Below are positions 1-6,907 of a DNA stretch of 6,907 bases, piece after piece. The stretch is taken from NCBI GenBank assembly GCA_007123425.1, contig SKLC01000449.1, positions 1-6,907 of the forward strand, given 5' to 3'. The notes under the pieces are model-generated. The model was not told the DNA's origin, made no database searches, and saw nothing but the letters and a program-made list of their open reading frames with translations. Each line of letters begins with the position of its first letter. The first letter of the stretch is position 1. This stretch comes from Nitriliruptoraceae bacterium. Lineage in GTDB: Bacteria > Actinomycetota > Nitriliruptoria > Nitriliruptorales > Nitriliruptoraceae. A program made the position numbers and the translations under genes.

Positions 1-112
1 CCAGCGGCGCGGCGAGCAGCACCGCCCCGCCGGCGCGGCGGGGCAGCAGCGCCACCAGCAGGGCACCGAGCAGCAGCGGCATCGCGGGCAGGAGCAGCAG
101 GTCCTCAGCCAT
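1..112 (-). CDS. N-terminus of a hydrophobic, probable antiporter/complex-I-like membrane subunit (partial, runs off the left edge)
   Basis: Seen: an ATG at 112 reading leftward gives 37 codons with no stop before the window edge. The peptide begins MAEDLLLLPAMPLLLGALLV and continues with LLPRR, then another hydrophobic stretch. That is one transmembrane helix, a short basic loop and the start of a second helix. A very good ribosome binding site (GGAGG at 119-123, 6 nt spacing) precedes the ATG. The start overlaps the stop of the upstream 76-residue gene by 8 nt (ATGGCTGA, 105-112), which implies translational coupling. Known: first helices of MrpA/MrpD/NuoL/M/N-type subunits often look like a proline-containing helix ending in LLPRR. 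Inferred: a second proton-conducting subunit of the same operon. With only 37 residues the family assignment is tentative; that this is a real gene start is more secure. Confidence 0.6.
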   Translation of the reverse strand, partial: MAEDLLLLPAMPLLLGALLVALLPRRAGGAVLLAAPL

Positions 113-335
113 CCTCGCCCTCCCGTGCCGCGGAGGGCCAGGGCAGGTCCTGGTGGTCGTAGTAGTCCTCGGGGCGCTTGAGGACGACTGCCAGCCACTT
201 CGAGCCGTAGGTGAGCACGAAGGTGCCGGTCAGCCCGAGGGCGGCGCCGATGCCCGGCGGCTCGGTGCCGGCCAGCAGGTCGACGCCGACCCCGGCGACC
301 ACGACGAGCACGATCACCACGAGCTTGCGGGTCAT
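105..335 (-). CDS. Small two-helix membrane protein (76 aa) between antiporter subunits
   Basis: Seen: 76 residues with two predicted membrane helices (about residues 4-22 and 28-52) and a polar acidic tail carrying RPEDYYD at residues 54-60. The second helix ends with the motif YGSKWLAVVL. The ATG at 335 overlaps the TGA of the upstream antiporter gene in ATGA, with GGAGG at 342-346 and 6 nt spacing. Its own stop overlaps the next gene by 8 nt, so three minus-strand genes are chained by overlap. From memory, short proteins ending in a second helix plus a (K/R)xxEDYYD-like tail occur beside MrpD-like genes in other bacteria; I could not check this. Inferred: a small structural or assembly subunit of the same inner-membrane complex. 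It does not look like MrpC, MrpF or NuoK, which have three helices. Exact function unknown. Confidence 0.75.
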   Translation of the reverse strand: MTRKLVVIVLVVVAGVGVDLLAGTEPPGIGAALGLTGTFVLTYGSKWLAVVLKRPEDYYDHQDLPWPSAAREGEDG

Positions 336-1813
336 CGCGCACCTCCCATGACCGCGCCGCCGACCTCGCTGGCGATCTCGCCGATGCCGACCAGGTCACC
401 GAGGCCCATGGCCAGCGCGACGGTCGCGGTGATGCACAGCGGCACCACCATCAGCTTCGCGCTGCGCTCGCTGGGGTACTCGGTGGGGGCGGGGCGGAAG
501 AAGGCGCGGTAGGCGATCGGCAGCAGGTAGCCGGCGGTCAGCAGGCCGCCGCCGGCCATCACCAGGGCGAAGACCATCTCGTCGGCATCCATGCCGCCGC
601 GGATCAGGAACAGCTTGGAGACGAAGCCCCCGATGGGCGGCAGCCCGGCCAGCCCCAGCGAGGCGATGGTGAACGCCCCCATCGTGAAGGGCATGGCACG
701 GCCGATGCCGTCGAGCTGGCTGACCCGGTCGAGGTGCAGGTGGACGTAGACGGCACCCGCGACGAAGAACAGCGTGATCTTGAGCAGGCCGTGGTTGACG
801 ATGTGGAGCAGCGAGCCCTCCCACGCCAGGGGGGAGAGCAGCGCGAGCCCGAGCACGATGTAGGACAGGTGCGCGATCGTGGAGAAGGCCAGCCGTCGCT
901 TGAACTTGTCGGCGCGCAGCGCCACGACCGAGGCGACCACGATCGTGATCGCCGCCAGCGTCGCCAGGATCGTGCCGGCGCCGATGTCGGCCAGCACGCC
1001 CGGGCCGAGCACGAAGCCGATGGCCCGGGCGAAGCCGAACACGCCCGCCTTGACCACCGCCACGGCGTGCAGCAGCGCGCTGACCGGCGTGGGGGCGACC
1101 ATGGCCGCGGGGAGCCAGGCGTGCAGCGGCATGATGCCGGACTTGGTGCCGAAGCCGAACAGGAAGAGCGCGAACAGCAGCAGCAGCATGCCGCGGCCGA
1201 AGTGCTCGCCGGCGAACCCGCCCGCGACGAAGGTCACGTCGCCGGTGGCCTGGTAGAGGATGCCCAGCGCCAGCAGCAGCGCCACGCCGCCGGGGATGAG
1301 ATAGCTCAGATAGATCCGGCCGGAGCGGCGGGACTCGTCGTCGCCCTTGTGCGCCACCAGGGGGTAGGTGGCGATCGTGAGCACCTCGTAGAAGACGAAG
1401 AAGGTGAACAGATCGGCGCTCAACGCCACGCCGAAGGCGGCGCCGACCGCCAGCGCGAATGCGGCGAAGAAGCGGGTGTGGTCGGCCTCGTTGTGGCCAC
1501 GCATGTAGCCGACGGCGTAGATCGAGGCCAGGATCCACAGGAACGACGCCAGCAGCGTGAAGATCATGCCGAGCCCGTCGGCCCGCAGCGTGAGCTCCAC
1601 GCCCGGCAGGATCTCGAACAGCGTCGTGGTCGGTGCCTGCCCGGCCAGCACGGTGGGCACCATCGCGCCCACCGCGACGAACGCGATGACCGCGCCGGTG
1701 ACCGTGGCGGTCTCGCGCACGTTGGGCCAGCGCCCCAGGGCCACGACCAGCGCCGTGACCACCAGCGGCATGCTGACGGCCACCAGCGGCAGCCACGACG
1801 AGACGGACTCCAT
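332..1813 (-). CDS. Proton-conducting antiporter subunit, MrpD/NuoM/NuoN superfamily
   Basis: Seen: 493 residues, almost entirely hydrophobic helices (about 14), matching the usual MrpD/NuoN length near 480-500. Family landmarks are in order: a glutamate in FFVFYEVLTIATYP (E143); the segment GTKSGIMPLHAWLPAAM with K224; APTPVSALLHAVAVVKAG with K255; LLHIVNHGLLKITLFF with K345; and GLPPIGGFVSKLFL with K400. These are the buried Glu/Lys residues expected of a half-channel subunit (Proton_antipo_M family). No hydrophilic NADH-dehydrogenase genes are seen, so a cation/proton antiporter or an orphan complex-I-like arm is likelier than respiratory complex I. Specificity (Na+, K+ or H+ only) cannot be read from the sequence. 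I chose ATG 1813; a TTG three codons upstream (1822) is also open. The SD is weak (GAGG only 3 nt from the ATG). It heads the leftward operon seen here. Confidence 0.88.
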   Translation of the reverse strand: MESVSSWLPLVAVSMPLVVTALVVALGRWPNVRETATVTGAVIAFVAVGAMVPTVLAGQAPTTTLFEILPGVELTLRADGLGMIFTLLASFLWILASIYAVGYMRGHNEADHTRFFAAFALAVGAAFGVALSADLFTFFVFYEVLTIATYPLVAHKGDDESRRSGRIYLSYLIPGGVALLLALGILYQATGDVTFVAGGFAGEHFGRGMLLLLFALFLFGFGTKSGIMPLHAWLPAAMVAPTPVSALLHAVAVVKAGVFGFARAIGFVLGPGVLADIGAGTILATLAAITIVVASVVALRADKFKRRLAFSTIAHLSYIVLGLALLSPLAWEGSLLHIVNHGLLKITLFFVAGAVYVHLHLDRVSQLDGIGRAMPFTMGAFTIASLGLAGLPPIGGFVSKLFLIRGGMDADEMVFALVMAGGGLLTAGYLLPIAYRAFFRPAPTEYPSERSAKLMVVPLCITATVALAMGLGDLVGIGEIASEVGGAVMGGAR

Positions 1814-1959
1814 GAGCCTCAAGAGGACGGGGGCGCGGGGCGCGAGCGGGCAGGAGCCTACCCGGCTGGCCGACCCCGCCCGAAGCAGGCGGGAAGCGGG
1901 CCCGATACGCCAGTAGCCTCGCTGGCGGGTCTCCTGCCGCCGAACCCGAGAGGACGACG
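1814..1959. promoter_or_regulatory. Divergent intergenic region between the antiporter operon and the SDR gene
   Basis: This 146-bp gap separates genes read in opposite directions, so it should carry both promoters. Seen: hairpin CCCGCC (1875-1880) / GGCGGG (1888-1893) with a 7-nt loop; hairpin CGCCAG (1908-1913) / CTGGCG (1922-1927) with an 8-nt loop; and an imperfect direct repeat AGCCT-acccg-GCTGGC (1855-1870) and AGCCT-c-GCTGGC (1915-1926). Two TANNNT -10-like hexamers occur, TAGCCT (1914-1919, plus) and TAGGCT (1860-1855, minus), each inside one copy of that repeat. Neither has a convincing -35 box. Inferred: shared control of both directions is possible; the exact promoters are not established. 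Confidence 0.4.
1948..1954 (+). promoter_or_regulatory. Ribosome binding site of the SDR gene
   Basis: GAGAGGA ends 5 nt before the ATG at 1960. It is the only good Shine-Dalgarno near the 5' end of the frame and fixes the SDR start, placing the glycine-rich nucleotide motif at the usual distance from the N-terminus. Confidence 0.7.
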
Positions 1960-2685
1960 ATGGGACGCTGCAGCGGACGTCGCCTGCTGGTCACCGGTGC
2001 CTCCTCGGGCATCGGCGAGGCCACCGCGCGGGCCCTGGTGGCCGAGGGGGCGCAGGTCGCCCTGCTCGCCCGGCGCCGCGACGCGCTGACCGCCCTGGCG
2101 GAGGAGCTGGACGCGGTGGCGGTGCCCGCCGACGTCGTGGCCCCCGAGGCCACCCGCGCCGCCGTGGAGACGGCCGCAGACCGGCTCGGCGGCCTCGACG
2201 GCGTGGTCAACGCGGCGGGGCTGGTACGCCCCGGGCCGGTGGCCACCACCGACCCCGCCGAGTGGCGCACCATGCTCGAGGTCAACGTCCTGGGCCTGCT
2301 GCACGCCACCCAGGCGGCCATCCCGTACCTGCGTGACGCGGGGCGCGGCGACGTCGTCAACGTCTCGTCGATGTCGGGCCGGCGCCTGCAGACCGCGGAG
2401 ATGGGGGTCTACGGGGCGACCAAGGCCGCCGTGCACACGCTCTCGGAGGGGCTGCGACGCGAGCTCGCCGAGGATCGCATCCGCGTGACGGTCCTGGCCC
2501 CCGGACTGGTCGACACGCCGATCTTCGAGGGGCTCGACGACCCGGTGGCGAGCCGGCTGCGCGAGGCCGCGCCGCGTGCCGGCCTGCGGGTCGAGGAGGT
2601 TGCCGGTGCCATCGTCGACGTCATCGCCGCGCCCGAGCATCTGGTGCATGTGGAGGTGGCCATGATCTCGCTCGATCAGGGCTGA
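1960..2685 (+). CDS. SDR-family NAD(P)-dependent oxidoreductase (classical short-chain dehydrogenase)
   Basis: Seen: 241 residues, a normal length for a classical SDR. Motifs in order: TGASSGIG (12-19, dinucleotide binding); ARRR at 37-40 after the second strand; NAAG (84-87); N109 in EVNVLG; the SSMSG segment with likely catalytic S137; YGATK (Y151, K155); and PGLVDTP (181-187). The Asn-Ser-Tyr-Lys tetrad is complete, so an active enzyme is expected. The basic residues at 38-40 in place of an acidic residue favour NADP(H) over NAD(H). Known: this layout and the C-terminal strand (HVEVAMISLDQ) resemble the YdfG/serine 3-dehydrogenase-like group, cytosolic reductases of hydroxy acids and small carbonyls. 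Inferred: a reductase of that group; the substrate cannot be told. It is divergent from the antiporter operon. The hemerythrin gene follows on the same strand after 192 bp of structured DNA. Confidence 0.9.
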   Translation: MGRCSGRRLLVTGASSGIGEATARALVAEGAQVALLARRRDALTALAEELDAVAVPADVVAPEATRAAVETAADRLGGLDGVVNAAGLVRPGPVATTDPAEWRTMLEVNVLGLLHATQAAIPYLRDAGRGDVVNVSSMSGRRLQTAEMGVYGATKAAVHTLSEGLRRELAEDRIRVTVLAPGLVDTPIFEGLDDPVASRLREAAPRAGLRVEEVAGAIVDVIAAPEHLVHVEVAMISLDQG

Positions 2686-2803
2686 GGCGTCCCGGGCGAC
2701 CGAGCCGCGGACGGCGCGCAGGGCGCGGGGGTCGGTGCGGACCGTCGGCCGGGGTCGCCCCACGGGCACGTCCATCCGGCCGACTCCGCGTCGCCCGGGC
2801 GCC
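2686..2803 (+). terminator. Nested inverted repeats immediately after the SDR stop; possible terminator or structured RNA
   Basis: Seen: the outer arms are 2686-2700 and 2790-2803, 14 paired bases with one bulged T (2690), starting on the base right after the SDR stop. Inside, GTCGGCCGG (2744-2752) pairs perfectly with CCGGCCGAC (2776-2784), with a 23-nt loop that itself contains GGGG-tcg-CCCC (2751-2761). The outer arms are separated by 89 nt. No U-rich tail follows, as is common in high-GC genomes. Inferred: a transcription end for the SDR gene or a structured 3' region. No coding frame here looks real, and I recognise no RNA family. Confidence 0.4.
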
Positions 2804-2845
2804 GACGTGAGCCCACAGACTCGTCCACGAGCCGCGCAGGGCGCG
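2701..2845 (+). repeat. Imperfect direct repeat in the SDR-hemerythrin gap
   Basis: CGAGCCGCG then, after gacgg, CGCGCAGGGCGCG (2701-2727) recurs in compressed form as CGAGCCGCGCAGGGCGCG (2828-2845). The second copy lacks about nine bases of the first. In G+C-rich DNA such matches can arise by chance or slippage; the shared non-CG letters (the GAG and the CAGGG) make this one a little better than random. Confidence 0.35.
2820..2831. promoter_or_regulatory. Small palindrome upstream of the hemerythrin gene
   Basis: CTCGT-cc-ACGAG is a perfect inverted repeat with 5-bp arms, 46 bp before the preferred hemerythrin start. It could be an operator half-site pair or just part of a hairpin. I see no clear -35/-10 pair beside it, so its role is speculative. 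Confidence 0.25.
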
Positions 2846-2868
2846 CGGCCATGTCAGCGACGAGAAAC

Positions 2869-2873
2869 GGGAG
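2869..2873 (+). promoter_or_regulatory. Ribosome binding site favouring the hemerythrin start at 2878
   Basis: GGGAG lies 4 nt before the ATG at 2878. The alternative in-frame ATG at 2851 has only AGGG (2838-2841) 9 nt upstream, within the GC-rich repeat. The later start also removes nine residues without family character. Confidence 0.5.
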
Positions 2874-2877
2874 TGTC

Positions 2878-3429
2878 ATGACCCAGCCGCAGCCCGGCGG
2901 AGCCAGCGAGATCGACAGCCGTGACGTCGTCGAGCTCATCCTCGCCGACCATCGCGAGTTCGAGCGCCTGTTCCGCGCACTGCGCAACCGCGACGAGAAC
3001 CGCCAGGCGCGCCTGCGGGAGCTCGCCGACCTGCTCGTCGCCCATGCCGAGGCCGAGGAGCGGGAGGTCTACCCGGAGCTCAAGCGCGAGGCGCCGCAGG
3101 ACCGCGAGGAGATCGCCCACAGCTTCGAGGAGCACCAGGAGGGCCACGAGGCGCTTGCCGCGCTGCAGGAGATCTCCGACGCGGACCAGGACACCTTCGA
3201 GGAGCGGCTCGAGGAGCTGGTGGAGACGGTGACCCACCACCTCGACGAGGAGGAGCGCGACGTGCTCAACGCCGCGCGCGAGAACGTCGACGTGGCGACC
3301 CGTGAGCGGCTCGGTGACGCGTTCCTGCAGGCCCGCAACGACATCATCGCGCAATCCCCGGGGGAGCCCGAGAAGGTGCGCGAGCTGATCGCGACGGCCC
3401 GCGACCAGGACTCCAGCTCCCAGGGCTGA
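2878..3429 (+). CDS. Hemerythrin HHE cation-binding domain protein
   Basis: Seen: 183 residues from ATG 2878 (192 if ATG 2851 is used), very rich in Glu, Arg and Ala, with four amphipathic helices. The diiron ligand pattern of hemerythrins is complete: H25 (ADHREFE), H56xxxE60 (AHAEAEE), H86xxxH90 (EHQEGH) and H121xxxxE126 (THHLDEEE). The last could instead be H120/E125. No signal peptide or membrane segment is seen, so it is cytosolic. Known: soluble bacterial HHE proteins bind O2, NO or iron through a carboxylate-bridged diiron site, and many serve in nitrosative, oxidative or iron stress. A tail of about 40 residues (Arg-rich, then DSSSQG) extends past the four-helix bundle. Inferred: an O2/NO/iron-linked protective or sensing role; the ligand is unknown. 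The downstream gene is convergent, and a hairpin lies between them. Confidence 0.9.
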   Translation: MTQPQPGGASEIDSRDVVELILADHREFERLFRALRNRDENRQARLRELADLLVAHAEAEEREVYPELKREAPQDREEIAHSFEEHQEGHEALAALQEISDADQDTFEERLEELVETVTHHLDEEERDVLNAARENVDVATRERLGDAFLQARNDIIAQSPGEPEKVRELIATARDQDSSSQG

Positions 3430-3483
3430 CCCGCCTCGCGTGGTGGTCGGCGGCCTACCCGTGCCAGCGCATGGGCGGCCGTC

Positions 3484-3510
3484 GGCCCCGCCCGCTCAGC
3501 GGGCCGGGTC
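3484..3510. terminator. Probable bidirectional terminator between convergent hemerythrin and MFS genes
   Basis: Seen: GCCCGC (3490-3495) pairs with GCGGGC (3499-3504) around a 3-nt loop, TCA (3496-3498). That loop is exactly the stop codon of the minus-strand MFS gene. Beyond one C/C mismatch the stem continues with CCC (3486-3488) against GGG (3506-3508), then a G-T and a G-C pair. No T run follows on either strand. Position between two converging genes and strong stability suggest it ends both transcripts. Confidence 0.6.
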
Positions 3511-4695
3511 GAACCCGCGAGGGCGGGTGGTGGCCACCAGCAGGAGCACGCCGACCGCGCCCAGCGCCAGGCGCAGGTCGACCAGCTCGGCGATGGTGCC
3601 CACCAGGGGTGGGGCGAGCAGGAACCCGACGTAGCCCACCGAGGCCACCGCGCCCACGCCGGCCCCCGCGGAGCTGGCGGTGCGCCCCGCCGCGGCGAAG
3701 GCGAGCGGGGTGATGGAGGCCACCCCCATCCCGACGGCGAGGAAGCCCACCACGGCCGTCGGCGCCCAGGGCAGCGCCGCGAGCAGCAGGAACCCGCCCG
3801 CCGCCAGACGGCCACCCCAGCTCACGGTCCCGGCCGCGCCGATCCGATCGGTGATCCGGTCGCCGACCAGCCGGGAGACGGTCATGGCCGCCATGACGGT
3901 CACGAAGCCCCACGGGGCCAGTCCCTCGGCCACGCCGACGGCGTCGCGCATGAAGATGCCGCTCCAGTCGCTGGCGGTGCTCTCCCCGAACGAGGACCCC
4001 ACGGCCACGGCGGCGATCGGCACCAGCGGGCCGCGGGGCAGGGCCAGCCGGGGCGTGTCGCGCCGCGCCGTGGGGGCGGCACGGTCGGCCACGCGCAGGC
4101 ACGGCAGGCACCCGGCCATCGTGACGGCGACGAGCGTGGTCACGACCAGGAGGTGCGGGACGCTCGGCACGCCCAGCCCCAGGCTGATCGCGCCGCCGGT
4201 CGCGGCCAGCAGCGCGCCGAGGCTCCACGCTGCGTGCATGCCCACCAAGATCGAGCGGCGGTAGCCCGCCTCGACGCCGATGCCCTGGGCGTTCATGCCC
4301 ACGTCCATCGTGGCGGTGCCGGCCCCCAGGGCCACCAGGCTCGCCGCCAGTGTCGGCGGGGTGGTCGCCAGCCCGGTCAGCGGCAGGGCGAGCACGGCCA
4401 ACCCCGCGCCTGCCCCGGTCACGAGCCGGCTGCCGATCCGGGCCACGGCCCCGCCCGCGATCGGCAGGGCGAGCAGCACGCCGACGGCCAGGCCCATCAG
4501 CACCAGGCCGAGCGTGCCCTCGCCGACCGTCAGGCGCGCCTGTGCCGCGGGGATCTGCACGAGCCAGGAGGCGACCAGCGACCCGTTGAGGACGAACACG
4601 ACCGTGACGGCCCGTCGGGCGGCCGGGTCGGGTCCGTCGGTCGGCGAGGCTCGTCGAGCCCCGGGGCGCGGCTCGCTCGCGCCGGGCCCCGTCAC
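3496..4695 (-). CDS. MFS transporter, YbjJ/MosC-like
   Basis: Seen: 399 residues from a GTG at 4695, with about 12 membrane helices after a polar, proline-rich N-terminal tail (residues 1-28). Landmarks: the AGGAVARIGSRLV loop (80-92); TATMDVGMNAQG (127-138); GESTASDWSGIFMRD (237-251) at the start of the C-terminal half; SRLVGDRITDRIG (274-286); and GYVGFLLAPPLVG (354-366). Known: the MDVxMNxQG and (G)ExxxxDWSxxY/F motifs are typical of the YbjJ/MosC-like group of the major facilitator superfamily. Their substrates are mostly unproven; MosC is linked to rhizopine metabolism. It starts 10 nt after the acs stop with a poor Shine-Dalgarno, and its start codon sits in a hairpin, so translation is probably coupled to acs. 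No better internal start is seen. Substrate unknown; any link with acetate is inference from position only. Confidence 0.88.
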   Translation of the reverse strand: MTGPGASEPRPGARRASPTDGPDPAARRAVTVVFVLNGSLVASWLVQIPAAQARLTVGEGTLGLVLMGLAVGVLLALPIAGGAVARIGSRLVTGAGAGLAVLALPLTGLATTPPTLAASLVALGAGTATMDVGMNAQGIGVEAGYRRSILVGMHAAWSLGALLAATGGAISLGLGVPSVPHLLVVTTLVAVTMAGCLPCLRVADRAAPTARRDTPRLALPRGPLVPIAAVAVGSSFGESTASDWSGIFMRDAVGVAEGLAPWGFVTVMAAMTVSRLVGDRITDRIGAAGTVSWGGRLAAGGFLLLAALPWAPTAVVGFLAVGMGVASITPLAFAAAGRTASSAGAGVGAVASVGYVGFLLAPPLVGTIAELVDLRLALGAVGVLLLVATTRPRGFDPAR

Positions 4696-4705
4696 GGCCG
4701 CGGAC

Positions 4706-6658
<1,953 letters not shown>

Positions 6659-6666
6659 TGAACGGT

Positions 6667-6671
6667 CTCCC
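6667..6671 (-). promoter_or_regulatory. Ribosome binding site choosing the acs start at 6658
   Basis: GGGAG (read 6671 to 6667) stands 8 nt before the ATG at 6658. The alternative GTG at 6694 and the ATG at 6673 lack a comparable site. The extra twelve residues they would add (MSALSRAMGDRS) do not look like an Acs N-terminus. Confidence 0.65.
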
Positions 6672-6693
6672 ATCGCACGACTGAGCGCAGACA

Positions 6694-6735
6694 CTCATGC
6701 ACGCTAGCTTTCGTCGGCACGTCGCGCAGGAGCCA
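6694..6735 (-). promoter_or_regulatory. Weak promoter candidate for acs
   Basis: TAGCGT (read 6706 to 6701) fits the TANNNT -10 pattern in the most AT-rich stretch of the acs leader (GAAAGCTAGCGT). A start near 6694 would leave a leader of about 36 nt before ATG 6658. No good -35 box lies 16-18 bp further upstream (CTGCGC or CCTGCG there), so this is only a candidate. I see no CRP-type palindrome. Confidence 0.3.
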
Positions 6736-6777
6736 CCGGACCCCGTCGAGACGGCCGTGCCCGGCGGCTCGCGTGAG

Positions 6778-6812
6778 GGCACCCCGCCCAGATGGCGGGA
6801 CGGCCCGGTGCC
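6778..6812. other. GC-rich composite hairpin in the gap upstream of acs
   Basis: Outer arms GGCACC (6778-6783) and GGTGCC (6807-6812) enclose an inner hairpin CCGCC (6784-6788) / GGCGG (6794-6798) with a 5-base loop, leaving 8 unpaired bases on one side. It could be part of the terminator of the gene to the right or a regulatory element before acs. There is no T run. Confidence 0.35.
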
Positions 6813-6817
6813 GACGG

Positions 6818-6834
6818 GGCCGGACCGACCGGCC
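6818..6834 (-). terminator. Hairpin just past the stop of the right-edge gene
   Basis: GGCCGG (6818-6823) and CCGGCC (6829-6834) form a perfect 6-bp stem with a 5-nt loop, 17 bp beyond the putative TGA at 6852-6854. Its distance and strength suit an intrinsic-type terminator without a U tract, ending the upstream minus-strand transcript before the acs promoter. Confidence 0.4.
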
Positions 6835-6851
6835 GCGCCGTGGCGGCCCGG

Positions 6852-6907
6852 TCAGCGACCGCGGCCCAGCAGGCGCGTGGTCACGCCGACCACCCGGCGG
6901 GTCCCCG
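6852..6907 (-). CDS. Probable C-terminal end of a minus-strand gene (17 codons, partial)
   Basis: Seen: read from the right edge, the frame ending at TGA 6854-6852 encodes GTRRVVGVTTRLLGRGR and then stops. Nearly all third positions are G or C, as in the real genes here, and a hairpin follows the stop. An Arg/Leu/Val-rich tail is compatible with many families, so no product can be named. The call rests on codon pattern and the downstream hairpin; with only 17 codons it may be chance. Confidence 0.4.
   Translation of the reverse strand, partial: GTRRVVGVTTRLLGRGR

Noticed and set aside
332..1813. Assignment of the antiporter gene as respiratory complex I subunit nuoM or nuoN
   Set aside because: No other nuo gene is visible, the partner genes are a 76-residue protein and another short-loop hydrophobic subunit, and the gene heads its operon. 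The superfamily is clear, complex I membership is not.
396..2360. Open frame of 654 codons on the minus strand crossing the antiporter gene, the promoter gap and the SDR gene
   Set aside because: It covers two well-supported genes in a different frame, is extremely Arg/Ala/Pro-rich, and is the usual stop-poor shadow of high-GC DNA.
1858..2775. Open frame of 305 codons antisense to the SDR gene
   Set aside because: The SDR has a complete motif set and a good ribosome binding site; the antisense product has no recognisable motif.
2851..2877. Upstream ATG as the start of the hemerythrin gene
   Set aside because: Its SD is weaker and farther away than GGGAG before 2878, and the nine added residues show no family character. 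Not excluded.
2854..3354. Minus-strand frame of 166 codons opposite the hemerythrin gene, rich in Leu and Val
   Set aside because: Leu/Val richness arises from complementing Glu and Asp codons (GAG/GAC to CTC/GTC). No membrane pattern or ribosome binding site supports it.
6659..6851. CRP/FNR-like or other classical operator in the acs leader
   Set aside because: I looked for TGTGA/TCACA-type and other AT-rich palindromes and found only GC-rich hairpins and the six-base GCTAGC, which is too short to call.

Overview
This window is high-GC bacterial DNA (about 70% G+C by eye, codon third positions almost all G or C). It has short intergenic gaps and GTG as well as ATG starts. The gene content fits an aerobic actinobacterium-like heterotroph: Mrp/complex-I-type antiporter subunits, an NADP-type SDR, a hemerythrin-domain protein, an MFS exporter-like protein and AMP-forming acetyl-CoA synthetase. 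The phylum is inferred from composition and gene type only; no rRNA or other marker gene is present.

Layout, left to right. (1) 1-1813, minus strand: the tail of a tightly packed membrane operon. An antiporter subunit of the MrpD/NuoM/NuoN superfamily (332-1813) is followed by a 76-residue two-helix protein (105-335, 4-nt overlap). Next comes the first 37 codons of another hydrophobic protein that runs off the left edge (8-nt overlap). (2) 1814-1959: a divergent intergenic region with hairpins and a short direct repeat. (3) 1960-2685, plus: a short-chain dehydrogenase/reductase. (4) 2686-2877: about 190 bases without a gene, holding nested inverted repeats, an imperfect direct repeat and a small palindrome. 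(5) 2878-3429, plus: a hemerythrin HHE protein with all seven diiron ligands identifiable. (6) 3484-3510: a hairpin between the convergent hemerythrin and MFS genes, with the MFS stop codon in its loop. (7) 3496-6658, minus: acs (4706-6658) followed 10 nt later by an MFS transporter of the YbjJ/MosC-like type (3496-4695), probably one transcript. (8) 6659-6907: the acs leader with a weak promoter candidate, several GC-rich hairpins, and probably the last 17 codons of another minus-strand gene.

How the parts relate. The left operon would build an ion-translocating membrane assembly (cation/proton antiport or an orphan complex-I-like membrane arm). acs activates acetate to acetyl-CoA, and its downstream MFS gene appears translationally linked to it. 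The SDR and the hemerythrin gene share a strand but are separated by structured DNA, so I do not treat them as one operon. I see no CRISPR array, insertion sequence, tRNA, rRNA or phage gene. Most of the window is ordinary; the less usual signals are the small YYD-tail protein between antiporter subunits, the MFS gene coupled to acs, and hairpins that coincide with stop or start codons.
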